NCBI GenBank assembly: GCA_002429245.1
Contig: DIZA01000006.1
Coordinates: 302,651 to 366,650, forward strand
Reading direction: 5' to 3'
Origin: Candidatus Saccharibacteria bacterium UBA6040
Lineage (GTDB): Bacteria; Patescibacteriota; Saccharimonadia; Saccharimonadales; Saccharimonadaceae
DNA: 64,000 nucleotides
The translations under genes were made by a program, and so were the position numbers. Positions 34,701 to 44,163 of the stretch are shown here, one piece after another (the stretch's first letter is position 1; each line of letters begins with the position of its first letter). The notes under the pieces were generated by a model. The model did not search any database. It was not told the DNA's origin and worked only from the letters and a program-made list of their open reading frames with translations.

Positions 34701-36356
34701 GCGCTTATTAGAGGCAAAAAAGTCGTTATTATGGGAGATAGGCTTCAGTTCGGCAATGTAAAATCATATCAGGCTCGAACAGAAATTAATACTGAGTACC
34801 AGAATCGACTGCGTGAGACCTTTTCCAAAACGGTATCCAATGACCTGTCTTCATTAAAGAAGATTGAAAGACTGAACGTAAAGAAATCTATTTTGGATTT
34901 TGCAGAGTATGTCAGCAACTATCAAATAATGCTCAAGAAGCATTTCCGAGGATATCCAGAAAATATATCTTTCTCAAACCGCTACTTTTACAATAATGCA
35001 CTTCAAGTTATGAAAGTTCGTGGCAAAAAGATAGATGAAGTTTTGAAGTTTACGGTTATTGAACATGACGGTAAGACAGAACCAAGACCAAACACTAATC
35101 TTCCTGAAGCCGAATTTATAATTGGCGAACTACGCAAACTTGCAAGTAAGAATGACACAAGAAATTCTATTGGTATTATTACTCCTCATACAAACCAACA
35201 GAAGTACATATTTGAGCTTTTAAGGAATGACCCTAACTTTGATTTCTATATCGATAAATTGAAGCTCAAGGTCATGACTTTCGATACTTGCCAGGGTGAA
35301 GAACGAGATATTATATACTACTCTATGGTAGCTACTACAGCAGATGATAAGCTAAGCCATATCTTCCCTCGTGACATTGTCCAAAACAGCTATGACAACG
35401 ATTCTGACTCAGAGATACGTAGACAACGCCTAAACGTAGGCTTTAGCCGCTCAAAGGAAACCATGCACTTTGTACTGAGCAAGCCCATAGGGGACTTCAG
35501 GGGTTCCATAGGCACTGCAATAACTCACTATTATAATCTTAAAGAAGATGTTAAGAAACGACTTACTTCTAAAGATGTAGATCAGAATTCTCCTATGGAG
35601 GCAAAAGCTCTTGGGTGGATTTATGAGACGCCTTTCTGGCAAAAGAACATTGCACTTGAGCGTGTTGAATTACACACTCAATTTGAGCTTGGCCAGTACC
35701 TGTCGCAACTAGACCCGACTTATCACCACCCCAACTACGTTGTAGATTTTCTTCTCTTCTATCAAGATGAAGGCAGCAGAACCCATAAGATAATATTTGA
35801 ATATGATGGTCTAATTGAGCATATTGGTAAAGAAAATCAGCAATTTGTAGACGCTTCTAATTTCGAGTCCTACCTTAAAGAAGATGACATCTACCGAGAA
35901 AAGGTACTTGAGAGTTATGGTTACGAGTTTATTAGACTGAATAGGTTTAATGTTGGCTCAAACCCTGTCGAGTATGTGAACAATAGGATTGAGCAGCTTG
36001 TAAATGGTTCCATGATCAACAATTCTGTTGGTCACGACATAGATGCAATTATTAAGAGTCAGGCTGCCGGGCTAACTAGTGGTGACCTTAAAGAATGTCA
36101 AAGCTGTGGAAGAGTAATCGCGCTGGAAGAGTTTAAAGACCCTGATTTGACGTCTGGAGTTGGGAGAATTTGCCGTGATTGCAAGAAGAAGAGAGTAATA
36201 ACTAAGTCTGCCAAGACGAAGACCACGGGCAAAATAATTACAGGACAGGCTTGCCCAAGATGCGGTAAGAAGATACTACTCAGGAATGGTAGATTTGGCA
36301 AGTTCTATGGTTGTTCAGGATTTCCATATTGTAAATATACACAGGATGCAAGTTAG
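31779..36356 (+). CDS. SF1 helicase with PD-(D/E)XK nuclease domain and C-terminal zinc ribbons
   Basis: 1525 aa. N-terminal family motif (YFMDFLETDFHRRR..PRRSIKL). Walker A EGPPGTGKSHTITAL at about residues 467-481, a long coiled-coil insert (about 560-900), Walker B DLVIIDEASQVSVAQAFPAL, then SF1 motifs GIITPHTNQQKYI, FDTCQGEERDIIYYSM and RQRLNVGFSRSKETMHFVL. Next a nuclease-like segment (NYVVDFLLFY..HKIIFEYDG, about 1326-1348), two CxxC pairs and a topoisomerase-type zinc ribbon (CPRCGKKILLRNGRFGKFYGC). UPF1-like helicase-nuclease fusions of this type are often phage-defence proteins; defence here is inference. TATAAT lies 20 nt before ATG. Confidence 0.8.
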   Translation: MDTPKTTSFLKSIARYFMDFLETDFHRRRVPRRSIKLKNESGQLLGVAMDKYPAFDTESWRVFLRKFDDGGTLTIRRNQFKADIPANLMELIKKKVESLSSQSVLAVVKELAGSIENYGVSLKDEYTKARDNIESELTVAVEENITSPLIDSIEKSLLLLETADENTAYQIKTELTELFVTNLMPIAETILQVVVVGEEVDVEMKVKAALSLKLTKNLLTEYFEDLGANDLFQELSEIESNRLILDKQELYLYFCDISFQNAKYPLFYVPAQLEKGSDNLKLSFDSKVYINKKAVEYIAQEIGNEDSSVSGNPLDFDRIMYLTSFESADAFTSRLQEIVNNLVTYFDLRGEVNFEAKRSVSRNAKVKLTNSAYVALFDKADEALINDYEQILDLDVSSELFELFEAIVNGFITEEPKDVTREVEREWDDQGSTEKLAFESPVPLNSEQVQILKALSKDDCRFVTVEGPPGTGKSHTITALVFNAILQNKSVLVLSDKKEALDVVEDKIESTLAKVRFGPEFQNPILRLGGVNNFRQILSSQAIENIKLSHKLTGKRIDQLEESIQTNLAATKNKIQQEIDVYSKINKNEMEELGRLEQEIQPILKKLDTSELLNTEDIEVVFHEVRESYKTLSSALQVESDTIVNLGKLGLVSPKKLVGLTGSHLQRFTSLMLELTNHIDSIDSELVSNNSQDIFVDFPNISDSDIAEIGDYVMKLESLKKPVVGFAFNKTELINLVGEFNQKFGTSFGSLATDAAKIRKSYEAFTQLQTLKAGLPFPQATKESLDYLELLSTSFNKPVREAIVTASTWNPEISYLIQVSEVLTENFGAVDSSNLEKIGTLPLISLSEVDAEQAMRWLHLVSTFNAISDEIPFYSYQQYMQTIQKQVTLQMAQILDGRVIDFYTDSRATATVVKDVIRAKQKFPKETFAKLKEAFPVILAGIREYADYIPLEAGIFDLVIIDEASQVSVAQAFPALIRGKKVVIMGDRLQFGNVKSYQARTEINTEYQNRLRETFSKTVSNDLSSLKKIERLNVKKSILDFAEYVSNYQIMLKKHFRGYPENISFSNRYFYNNALQVMKVRGKKIDEVLKFTVIEHDGKTEPRPNTNLPEAEFIIGELRKLASKNDTRNSIGIITPHTNQQKYIFELLRNDPNFDFYIDKLKLKVMTFDTCQGEERDIIYYSMVATTADDKLSHIFPRDIVQNSYDNDSDSEIRRQRLNVGFSRSKETMHFVLSKPIGDFRGSIGTAITHYYNLKEDVKKRLTSKDVDQNSPMEAKALGWIYETPFWQKNIALERVELHTQFELGQYLSQLDPTYHHPNYVVDFLLFYQDEGSRTHKIIFEYDGLIEHIGKENQQFVDASNFESYLKEDDIYREKVLESYGYEFIRLNRFNVGSNPVEYVNNRIEQLVNGSMINNSVGHDIDAIIKSQAAGLTSGDLKECQSCGRVIALEEFKDPDLTSGVGRICRDCKKKRVITKSAKTKTTGKIITGQACPRCGKKILLRNGRFGKFYGCSGFPYCKYTQDAS

Positions 36357-36512
36357 AGGAGAGTCTAACGAACTAGATAAAGTCCCTTCACTGCAATAAA
36401 GCATTGTTTGAACTATACTTGATGTAGGTTATGTTCTTCAAATCCACTGTCAAGGTGCGAAACAACCTTATTCCTAACGTCCGATATCTTGGTAACCAAT
36501 ATAGCCGATTAC

Positions 36513-39203
36513 TTAAACACTGTGCATAACCTTGTTACTATCGGACTTTGCGGTCTTTGTTTTACTAGCTTTTCGTACGTGTACGGGCTTGGTCGAATCA
36601 GAACCAAACAACGATTCCATATATTTTTCGACGTCTGCTTTTGGTGTGCTGTACTTAGCTCTGCTATAAGAGACGACGGTTTTCATCGTTTCGTCAGAGC
36701 CGGTGACATCAAGCTGTATAGTCTGTCCGGAAAAAGCTTCCTCACTGACATCACCGCTAGTCTTCATATAGAAGTGATAAGGCTCAAGGTTAACTATATC
36801 TCCCATTTTAACCTCGGGTTTCATGTAGGGCAGAATAAAGTCTTCATCATCCGGGCTGGCTTTTAGACATATCATCGTAGCAGCATTGCCGGCTACAATC
36901 TTTACGACACTCTTGTCTTCAATCTGAGCGATATTCTGATGTGACACGATCAGCGAAACATGGAACTTGCGTCCTTCGCTAGTTATTTCCGAAAATCTCG
37001 GTGTGGCAAAATTCTGAAATTCGTCGACATAGACAAAGAAGTCTCGGCGCTTGTCTTCCGGGATCTTTGTGCGCTGGTAAGCGGCCATCCAGATGAATGA
37101 TGTCAGAATAGTACCGAAGAAAAAGCTTTGGTCTTCACCGATATCGCCCTTAGAAAGATTAACCAGTAGTATCTTGCCTTCATTCATAACGTCACCAATC
37201 CGCACGGTGCTTTTTTCTTGCATCAGAATATGCCTGGACATCTTTGAGGTAATAAAATGACCCAAGCGATGCGTTAGCGGTGCAGTGGCACTAGACATCT
37301 GCATGCTGCCAAGTAGCTTAAACTCTTTTTCCCAAAATTGCTTGAGTACAGGGTCTTTCAGGTTCTTGGCGACTTCTTTCTGGTATTTCTTATCCGTCAG
37401 TAATCGCTGCAAGGTATATAGGCTCGGGTTAGGTGTTTGTAGCGCCGTCAAAGTAGCGCTACGCAAGATATGCTCCATCCGCGGGCCCCATTGTTTCTCT
37501 TCGGAAAGCTTGGCGAATATCGAGAGCACCGTACTAGTAATCCATTCTTGCCTATCATCATCGTCCTCAAAGTCGATGCCGGGATTAAGGATATTAAGCC
37601 CTATCGGGTTTTCCCTGTCGGACGGATCGAAGACAATCACGTCTTTTTGTCGGTGTTCAGGCACGATCCGAAGAAGTTCCCGGAACATATCACCGTGTGG
37701 ATCGAAGACGGCTAGGCCTTTGCCGTTTTCCATGTCTTGGTAGATGGAATTCATAAGTAGCGTTGTTTTGCCCATACCAGTCTTACCAATAACATAGGTA
37801 TGCTTTTGGCGCTGCGGTAGCGTCATACCGATAGGCGACCTCTCGCCATCAAATTCGTTGACGCCGACTACTATATCGAACTGTGAGTTGTCGCCCTTAA
37901 GCGACAATGGGGCGGGAAGCTCATGGCTACGATTTTTAATAAGACCCTCTGTTTTGGTCAGGTCGGTATTAGGGAAGTGATACAGATCAGATAATTCAGA
38001 GCTGGAAACAATCGTCGGTTGGCTGATAACATGCGGTGACAACACTCGCTGTTTGAATCTCATCAGATTTTTACTGCTGGGCGAAAATAACGGTATGTTT
38101 TTCCGGACGCCAATCGATTGGCGAAAGCTAGAGAATGGCTGAAACGACGAGACGATTGCCTCGACCCGACTACTAATAGTATTGGCGTCAGGTGAAGCAA
38201 CTAATATACGCATCGATACTTCGAATTGGTATTGATCTATTTTTTGTTTAATCATAGTACCTAACTCCAATTCGTACGGATTCGAACCAGGCGACCGACC
38301 ATGAGATGACTTTGGCAAGTCGTTGGTGGAAATGGCGATGAATACATAAGAAATAACCTTCGCGACCAACGTCAGTATGAAGAATGGTAGGACCACCAAT
38401 TTAAACAGAATACCTAGAATATTTATGTTGTGAGTATTAAGCTGCGACGACAAATCTTTGCTAAGCGCAATCCGGTTTCGAATGTTTTGTTCTCGCCGCA
38501 CAACGACACTATGCGTGTTCTTTAAAACTGGTACGGCTACAATCTGGAATGCGACTAGTTCGCCTGGAGCAAGACTACGCATATGCCCAGTCAAATAAGA
38601 TGTCGGGTCATGTTCGGCTAGCGCCTTGTTGTCTTCCAGCGGCAATATATAATCGCTCTTAAATGCGAGTTCGACAACACCGACTGATGAACCGGATAGT
38701 TCTGTCAGATAATCCTCCGCCTCTTCGACTTTGAGACCTGGTAGGAATGACAGGAGAGTTCTTCTTATCGTTTCTACTTCCCCTGCGGGAACCATCGTGA
38801 CGTATCGTATGCCATTATCTCTAGTGGCAACCAGTTCTAAAGAATATGGCTGTTTGCGTCCGGCCAGTCGTTCCCAGAAACCGCGATATTTTACAAGATC
38901 ACGCATAATGATATGCAGTTGCTCGGTAGCATAGGCCGACTTGGACGTATCTGTCGGAAAGGTCATGCGTAAAAAGGTGTACGTAATCTCCCGCTTGCCG
39001 ACGCCGAAGCGCCGTAGCGCAAAAGCGGTGAAAACGCGAGCTTGCTGCGCGGCTTTTACTACAAGTAGGATAATAATGTAGGCAATGCTGGCCTCGATAA
39101 GTAAAGCGCCGATAATAATAACCAGTGTCAGCCCGGGATTCAAATGGCGCTCCACGGTGTAACGAGCTGGGCCGTTTAGGATGATATCTAAAAAGTTTTG
39201 CAT
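36513..39203 (-). CDS. VirD4/TraG-like type IV conjugation ATPase
   Basis: 896 aa from ATG 39203 (AAAGGTG 9 nt upstream; the frame extends to 39248). One strong N-terminal TM segment (about 23-45), a second near 255-285, and a HerA/FtsK-type motor domain with Walker A GKTGMGKTTLLMN, FDPHGDMFRELL, Walker B FFVYVDEFQNFA and VSHQNIAQI. This is the architecture of the T4SS coupling or conjugation ATPases seen in Gram-positive and CPR elements. It probably drives DNA transfer of the surrounding element. No pilus-type T4SS genes are adjacent. Confidence 0.85.
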   Translation of the reverse strand: MQNFLDIILNGPARYTVERHLNPGLTLVIIIGALLIEASIAYIIILLVVKAAQQARVFTAFALRRFGVGKREITYTFLRMTFPTDTSKSAYATEQLHIIMRDLVKYRGFWERLAGRKQPYSLELVATRDNGIRYVTMVPAGEVETIRRTLLSFLPGLKVEEAEDYLTELSGSSVGVVELAFKSDYILPLEDNKALAEHDPTSYLTGHMRSLAPGELVAFQIVAVPVLKNTHSVVVRREQNIRNRIALSKDLSSQLNTHNINILGILFKLVVLPFFILTLVAKVISYVFIAISTNDLPKSSHGRSPGSNPYELELGTMIKQKIDQYQFEVSMRILVASPDANTISSRVEAIVSSFQPFSSFRQSIGVRKNIPLFSPSSKNLMRFKQRVLSPHVISQPTIVSSSELSDLYHFPNTDLTKTEGLIKNRSHELPAPLSLKGDNSQFDIVVGVNEFDGERSPIGMTLPQRQKHTYVIGKTGMGKTTLLMNSIYQDMENGKGLAVFDPHGDMFRELLRIVPEHRQKDVIVFDPSDRENPIGLNILNPGIDFEDDDDRQEWITSTVLSIFAKLSEEKQWGPRMEHILRSATLTALQTPNPSLYTLQRLLTDKKYQKEVAKNLKDPVLKQFWEKEFKLLGSMQMSSATAPLTHRLGHFITSKMSRHILMQEKSTVRIGDVMNEGKILLVNLSKGDIGEDQSFFFGTILTSFIWMAAYQRTKIPEDKRRDFFVYVDEFQNFATPRFSEITSEGRKFHVSLIVSHQNIAQIEDKSVVKIVAGNAATMICLKASPDDEDFILPYMKPEVKMGDIVNLEPYHFYMKTSGDVSEEAFSGQTIQLDVTGSDETMKTVVSYSRAKYSTPKADVEKYMESLFGSDSTKPVHVRKASKTKTAKSDSNKVMHSV

Positions 39204-39480
39204 GCGGCGGCACCTTTCTAGGATAAACAACACCTGAAGCACCCGCACCTTGCCATTAGTCGCGTATCTGAGAATATAATAACACCTAGAGCGCAGAATA
39301 TTGCAATAATACTATTATATTGTAAAATAATCAGCTTATGTTTAAAACATGAAGTATTGTTAAATAGTCATAACGAGTATCGATAACCTTAAGGATGTTG
39401 ATCAGGTAACTATTCAGGAACTAATAGCTAGTTTAAAATACTAGGAAAATTTATCTATTGGATTATACTTATGTTTAGAT

Positions 39481-40314
39481 ATGAAAAAAGTAGATAAATT
39501 ACTGAATCGGCAGAGGAGAGTGACCATTGTATTTGGTTATGGTCTATTTTTAATAACATTGGTAATGTTGACGGTATTTACGATTATTCCGTTCGCGTCA
39601 CTTTTGTTTGGGGCAACACGTAACCATATTAATACTCTTATTGTCCTTATTACGCTCGTACTGGGGGCAATTCTGCCAACGATTGTATCGTATGTAATGG
39701 GCGACAGTGCAACACATATTAAAAATAAGACCTCACACCACTATAATGGGGTATTATTTGGGATTGCATCCTATTGGCTTGCCTCTTTGTTTGGTTTTAT
39801 TAGAGCTGAGACATTGCCTAATGGAATGCAAAGTCCGTCGGAGCCTTGGTACTCAATAAGTTCATTGTGGCCAGCACTAGCCACGATAATTGTAATGTTA
39901 TTTGTATCAATTAGTTATGCTAAAAATCAAAAAAACAAATCGTCCATATTGCAGCATCGACCTTATCAGGTAGTTCTTGTTGGTAGTGCCTTGGCATTTT
40001 TAGCTTATATCGCAATAATCCAAGATTACACGTTAGGCGCCATGCTGACTGTATATGCTATCGTTACGTTACTTGTACCAGTAATATTGGTTTTTATCGC
40101 GTACAAAATATTAGCTAGAAGTCGGCCGTCAAAAGGCATACGTATATCAGAGGCGGTTATAGCTATGACTATTGCTGGTATATCGGTATCACTGGTTGCT
40201 CAGTTTGTTGGCAGCTTGAATCCGCTCATAACAACTTCTGATTTAGTCATACCACAACTGGTAGGCGTATGTGTGTGGGCAATATATTTATGGCTAGTTT
40301 CAAAGCGAAGTTGA
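39481..40314 (+). CDS. Polytopic membrane protein, unknown function
   Basis: 277 aa with about eight hydrophobic helices, basic N-terminus MKKVDKLLNRQRR. No family recognised. AT-rich, in the element, between the conjugation ATPase and the XRE regulator. Confidence 0.65.
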   Translation: MKKVDKLLNRQRRVTIVFGYGLFLITLVMLTVFTIIPFASLLFGATRNHINTLIVLITLVLGAILPTIVSYVMGDSATHIKNKTSHHYNGVLFGIASYWLASLFGFIRAETLPNGMQSPSEPWYSISSLWPALATIIVMLFVSISYAKNQKNKSSILQHRPYQVVLVGSALAFLAYIAIIQDYTLGAMLTVYAIVTLLVPVILVFIAYKILARSRPSKGIRISEAVIAMTIAGISVSLVAQFVGSLNPLITTSDLVIPQLVGVCVWAIYLWLVSKRS

Positions 40315-40432
40315 TGGTACTAATCTAGTTCTAATTTCGGTAATAACGCTGTACCGTATTCTCGAGTTGCAAACAACAAATCAAAATATACCTATTATAT
40401 TTAATCCTCTGAATACGTTACAATATATGTAA

Positions 40433-40645
40433 ATGGCAGATAGTAAAGATAAAGCGATTGCTAAACGAATTAAACAATACCGCAAACAAAGTGGTCTGAC
40501 TCAAGCTGCCCTAGCCGAAAAAGCAGGAGTAGCCCCAAACACGGTTGCAAGGTTAGAACGTGGCGTACATAAAGCATCGTCACTTACTATCGAGAAATTG
40601 TCGAAAGCTCTAGATGTCAAAGCCTCAGATATCCTCGATTATTGA
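40433..40645 (+). CDS. XRE-family HTH transcriptional regulator
   Basis: 70 aa consisting only of a Cro/CI HTH (IAKRIKQYRKQSGLTQAALA, then VAPNTVARLERG, then KLSKALDVKASDIL). A TACAAT box lies about 10 nt before ATG, so it is nearly leaderless. Convergent with the next gene and overlapping its end by 7 nt. Likely the control gene of the element. Confidence 0.9.
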   Translation: MADSKDKAIAKRIKQYRKQSGLTQAALAEKAGVAPNTVARLERGVHKASSLTIEKLSKALDVKASDILDY

Positions 40646-40845
40646 GATTTATCGCGCTTATCAATCTTTTTCTTAAGCTCCAAGAAACGCTCCGGTTCGC
40701 TTAGCGCAATTTTGTGAATATCTGATCCAAAGTCTTCCATCATTTTGCGAGCATCTTCTTTTGTCGCGTTCTTAGAAACATGTAGCTTCATGTAGCGCAG
40801 AGCTGCTTCAGTGTCTTCGTCGCTAATTTCGTATGGTTTTGTCAT
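40639..40845 (-). CDS. Small helical protein downstream of the PLD gene
   Basis: 68 aa, charged and helical (SDEDTEAALRYMKLHVSKNATKEDARK, split by charges). Starts 15 nt after the PLD-family gene and is probably in its operon. No family recognised. Confidence 0.55.
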   Translation of the reverse strand: MTKPYEISDEDTEAALRYMKLHVSKNATKEDARKMMEDFGSDIHKIALSEPERFLELKKKIDKRDKSQ

Positions 40846-40860
40846 ATTATTTCCATTGTA

Positions 40861-41343
40861 TCACCGAACAAAGTCATCTATCTTTACAAAACGAATCATT
40901 TGCCATGCCAATTGAGCAGACTCAATCCGACGCATAACCTCGCAGCTATTATTTTGCGAGAGAATATTAAGGCTTCCTTCATAGAGAACTAGCCTATCGA
41001 TAATAGCTAGTTTTCGGTGGTGACCGCCAGTGAAAAGCACATTAACACCCATATGTTGGAGCTTTGATAGCGCAAATCGTGCATCGCTACGCATCCTTTC
41101 GTCATCATGAGTTTCTGGATCGCGTGTATTGATGGTTATTCTGACATGCTTTGACTTCAGCTTTTGTAAGGCCGGCATTAGCGACTCCAAACGTCTGCTA
41201 GTGATGAATGGGCTCTCGATGATGACCTCGCTGTGACAATTTTTCAGGTCTTTTGCGAAACGGGCATAAAAGGTGCTGTCATCGTAGAGAGTGGAGTTAA
41301 CTAAATCGTTAGTTGTGTCGGTGCGTCTATTAAACCAAAGCAT
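40861..41343 (-). CDS. Phospholipase D-superfamily protein, single HKD
   Basis: 160 aa from the second ATG (41343), with GGAGG 9 nt upstream; the ATG at 41352 abuts the RBS. A PLDc-type fold with EVIIESPFITSRRL and the motif HHRKLAIIDRLVLYEGSLNIL, a variant HxK(x)4D. One copy only, so it would act as a dimer, like Nuc-type endonucleases. Likely a nuclease of the element; substrate unknown. Confidence 0.75.
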   Translation of the reverse strand: MLWFNRRTDTTNDLVNSTLYDDSTFYARFAKDLKNCHSEVIIESPFITSRRLESLMPALQKLKSKHVRITINTRDPETHDDERMRSDARFALSKLQHMGVNVLFTGGHHRKLAIIDRLVLYEGSLNILSQNNSCEVMRRIESAQLAWQMIRFVKIDDFVR

Positions 41344-41421
41344 TATTGTCATCCTCCTGGTTTAGGTAACATACTTCATCATCTACCAAAACGACGCCAA
41401 GGTTAGCTAGTTTACTTTGCA

Positions 41422-42936
41422 TCAGATATAAACTTGGCAAAATATGGTTCCACCTACTATCCAGTGAGCGCACCAATTTGTATGATCTGACCCGTCAAGG
41501 GTCATTTTTTTTAGGTCTAAAATTGCTTGAAAGGAGTCAGAGTACTCAAAACTTAGCTTTTTATCCGACAATTGAATGTTAGAGAGTATCACTTTTAGCA
41601 ATTTTTGCTGTAAACGTTCGTTCGAGCTATTAAATAGGTCTGATGCCCGTTGAGCAAGGTCTAGTAAGTAAGAGCTCGTGACTTCTACCCTTTGGTCGTC
41701 ATTTGTTAGAGAATCTAGCTTGCTCTCGAGCTCATTCTGTTTATTGTTAATGTCATTCATCATTATATTGAAGTCATTTATATCAATGTTGCCGTCAACC
41801 TTCTCGTACATCAGTCTTTTCTTGCGTTCTAGGTTCTTCTCGTGCGCTAATTTTGTTTCATTGATAGTTGTTTCGAAGAAGGTGTGCTGATCATCATGGC
41901 GGGTTTTGAGCTTCTCTATAACTAGTGGGATGGCGTCCACGCGCATGATGGCGCCGCTTACGGCTTTTTGAACTGTGGGCATAACAAGCTTTTGGGCGGT
42001 ATTACCAGAACACTTAGAACACTTCATATACATATTTCCACGAGATACATATGTCGATACACTTCCTCCGCACTTCTTGCATGTAACGATATCGTCAAAT
42101 GTGTGCTCGAGGCTATTCCATTGCGTTTTGTGGCTCCTTCGTTTTTCGCGCACCTCCTGGCACTGATTGAATAGTTGGTGTTTGATGAGGGGTTCGTATT
42201 TGTGATCGTAGAGATTTCCCTTGTAGGACATCACGCCATAGTAGAAAGTGTTACGTGTAACCTTTTCAATAAAGGACTTGCTCATTAGCTTGCCTGTACG
42301 CGATCGCAGTCCTAGCTTGTTCATTTCGCTGGCGATCACGCCGTAAGGCGTTCCCTGTGCTCTCATTTCGAATATCTTTACTATGAACGGCGCTCTATGC
42401 TGGTCAACGATAATATCTTTAATCTTCTTACCCATGAATTCTTCCTGTACGTTCAAGTAACCTAGAGGCGCGGCGCCAATCCATGTTTTCTCGTTGATCA
42501 TTTGGTCAAATCTACGTTTCACGTTGTCTCTGACAGAGGCGGAGTAGTATCCAGCAAGTGACATTCCCATATCTAGTTGGAACCATTCAACTGCTGCCGA
42601 ATCTCTTTTAAGAGTGATGTGGTCGTGGGGGAAGTGAAGCTCTAGTTTTCCGTCGAAGATCATCTTTTTTACGGTCGAAACCACTCTCTGGGAGGAATCT
42701 CTAGTGAAGCGATCAATCTTATCAAATACCAGCGCTTCGCATCCATCTGATTTTCCGAGATTCTGAACGAGACCTTCGAACTTTTTCCTATCATCCTTGA
42801 ACGCGCTCTCATCGAATTCGTAGTAGGTTGACTCCATTTTTTGCTCTTTGGCATAGTCATGTAACCTAAGCTTCTGGGCGGGTAACGCTTTCCTCTGCTC
42901 TTTATCTGAAACTCGTGCTATTAAAATTGCTTTCAT
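41422..42936 (-). CDS. Large serine recombinase (second)
   Basis: 504 aa behind AAAGGAGA. A resolvase domain (ILIARVSDKEQR with the catalytic Ser; DKIDRFTRD), a recombinase domain (about 150-260), a zinc ribbon (CKKCGGSVSTYVSR..MKCSKC) and a coiled coil (about 360-430). It is only distantly similar to the recombinase at 23273, so it represents a separate integration event. A 48-aa ORF precedes it. Confidence 0.93.
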   Translation of the reverse strand: MKAILIARVSDKEQRKALPAQKLRLHDYAKEQKMESTYYEFDESAFKDDRKKFEGLVQNLGKSDGCEALVFDKIDRFTRDSSQRVVSTVKKMIFDGKLELHFPHDHITLKRDSAAVEWFQLDMGMSLAGYYSASVRDNVKRRFDQMINEKTWIGAAPLGYLNVQEEFMGKKIKDIIVDQHRAPFIVKIFEMRAQGTPYGVIASEMNKLGLRSRTGKLMSKSFIEKVTRNTFYYGVMSYKGNLYDHKYEPLIKHQLFNQCQEVREKRRSHKTQWNSLEHTFDDIVTCKKCGGSVSTYVSRGNMYMKCSKCSGNTAQKLVMPTVQKAVSGAIMRVDAIPLVIEKLKTRHDDQHTFFETTINETKLAHEKNLERKKRLMYEKVDGNIDINDFNIMMNDINNKQNELESKLDSLTNDDQRVEVTSSYLLDLAQRASDLFNSSNERLQQKLLKVILSNIQLSDKKLSFEYSDSFQAILDLKKMTLDGSDHTNWCAHWIVGGTIFCQVYI

Positions 42937-42972
42937 CGTGTATCTCCTTTGTTTTAAACTATCACTTTATGG

Positions 42973-43119
42973 TTATGCTGTCTGGTCCTGTGGTTGCTGC
43001 TTCGATTTTTCTCTAGAAAGTAAATCCATTTGTATGAGCACGTCGAAGAACTCCGCATACGAGACTAAAAAGTCTTCGGGAATTTTGGGTATGTTAGGAG
43101 GACATGACGCCGTGCTCAT
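42973..43119 (-). CDS. Tiny protein preceding the second serine recombinase
   Basis: 48 aa, ATG 43119, stop TAA at 42973. It contains IPKIPEDFLVSYAEFFDVLI, close to the IPTLTPDDIKAFAEYIELLM of the 44771 gene. Its stop lies 36 nt before the recombinase start. Recombinase accessory or directionality factor is a hypothesis from repeated synteny. Confidence 0.5.
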   Translation of the reverse strand: MSTASCPPNIPKIPEDFLVSYAEFFDVLIQMDLLSREKSKQQPQDQTA

Positions 43120-43273
43120 GGATTACTATTCCTAGTTAAGTTAGTATTTTGATTCGACGTAGATCATGACGTTGTATTTATTCTGTCAGTGTCGCTATGT
43201 CTACGAGTCATTATGCTGTAGTTGTATGTAAGCGGACTTCATGTTTATTTTGTTGCAGTTTTGTTGCACTCTA

Positions 43274-43903
43274 CTACTGATAAATTTTATTTATTCGTAC
43301 AATGCCTGCTTTAAATGTGAGCAAATCTTCATCAAGCATAAGGGATGACTTCGTTTTTTTATTTATATGACGAATTGCATTATAAACGCCACGCGAACTT
43401 TCACCATTATCATAGGCTTCAATGATATCATCCTCGTTAACAGGGCCACTACGCTTCTTAAAGGTAAGTTTGCATATATAGTACTGGAGGCTATTCTCTC
43501 TGATCGGACACTCTTTAGTACCATATGTTAGTAGGGGCGGGTTTTTACCGAAAGAGACTTTGTTGACCAAAGGTTTCCTTGCCGGTAAGAGCTTCAGTTT
43601 AACCTTGAGCATCTGTGTGTCTATGTAGGTGAATAGTGATGGGTGTGTTATCAGTACGTAGTGATCAACCTGCATGTCCTCTCTTTTTTCGATAGGAATA
43701 TTGAAGGCGGGATATAACAGTACGCTTATATAGTGAAGCTCTACAAGCTCGTATATCCATGACCTGAGAAGCTCAAGGCTTATATTAAGCTCGACACATA
43801 CAGCATCTGGAAAAATATACACTTGGTTCTCGTCTTTGACTGACGAGATATTTATGTAGAAAAGTTGTAAAAACTTTGCATATGTTTCGGCATCGAGTTC
43901 CAT
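43274..43903 (-). CDS. Hypothetical protein, possible winged-helix DNA-binding
   Basis: 209 aa from ATG 43903, with GGAG 6 nt upstream (the frame extends to 43969). Mixed alpha/beta. The segments YIFPDAVCVELNISLELLRSWI and ENSLQYYICKLTFKKR, with DDIIEAYDNGESSRGVYNAI, look like HTH elements. No family recognised. It could be a replication or regulatory protein of the element. Confidence 0.55.
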   Translation of the reverse strand: MELDAETYAKFLQLFYINISSVKDENQVYIFPDAVCVELNISLELLRSWIYELVELHYISVLLYPAFNIPIEKREDMQVDHYVLITHPSLFTYIDTQMLKVKLKLLPARKPLVNKVSFGKNPPLLTYGTKECPIRENSLQYYICKLTFKKRSGPVNEDDIIEAYDNGESSRGVYNAIRHINKKTKSSLMLDEDLLTFKAGIVRINKIYQ

Positions 43904-44151
43904 AATATCTCCATTATATGCTTTCTGCGGGCACTTTAAGCCTAATGGATCTCTTAATCTGTTTATCATCCATGGGTAAAGGATCCAATCACTTACAAAG
44001 CAACTGATAAATCGCTATAGTGTGGATTTTTACTGCGTTCTTTTAGGGTCTAACACTTTAGTAGTAGGTGCCCTGTTGGATTGAGAGCAAAATAGGTCTT
44101 CAGATTTTTGAATAAAAGGGTATTACGTTTTGGCTTAAGGTATCCCTGATA

Positions 44152-44157
44152 TATACT
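44152..44157 (+). promoter_or_regulatory. -10 box TATACT of the structured RNA
   Basis: TATACT ends 7 nt before G44164, the first base of a 15-bp stem. The expected transcription start is therefore the first paired base. Confidence 0.5.
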
Positions 44158-44163
44158 TAAAAA

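Noticed and set aside
39241..39260. ACCCGCACC match as second tRNA-Gly attachment site
   Set aside because: Only 9 bp, inside the leader of the conjugation ATPase gene; likely chance.
42938..43135. 65-aa plus-strand frame before the second recombinase
   Set aside because: Antisense to the 48-aa minus-strand gene; composition (Cys, Ser, Tyr rich) looks like a shadow.
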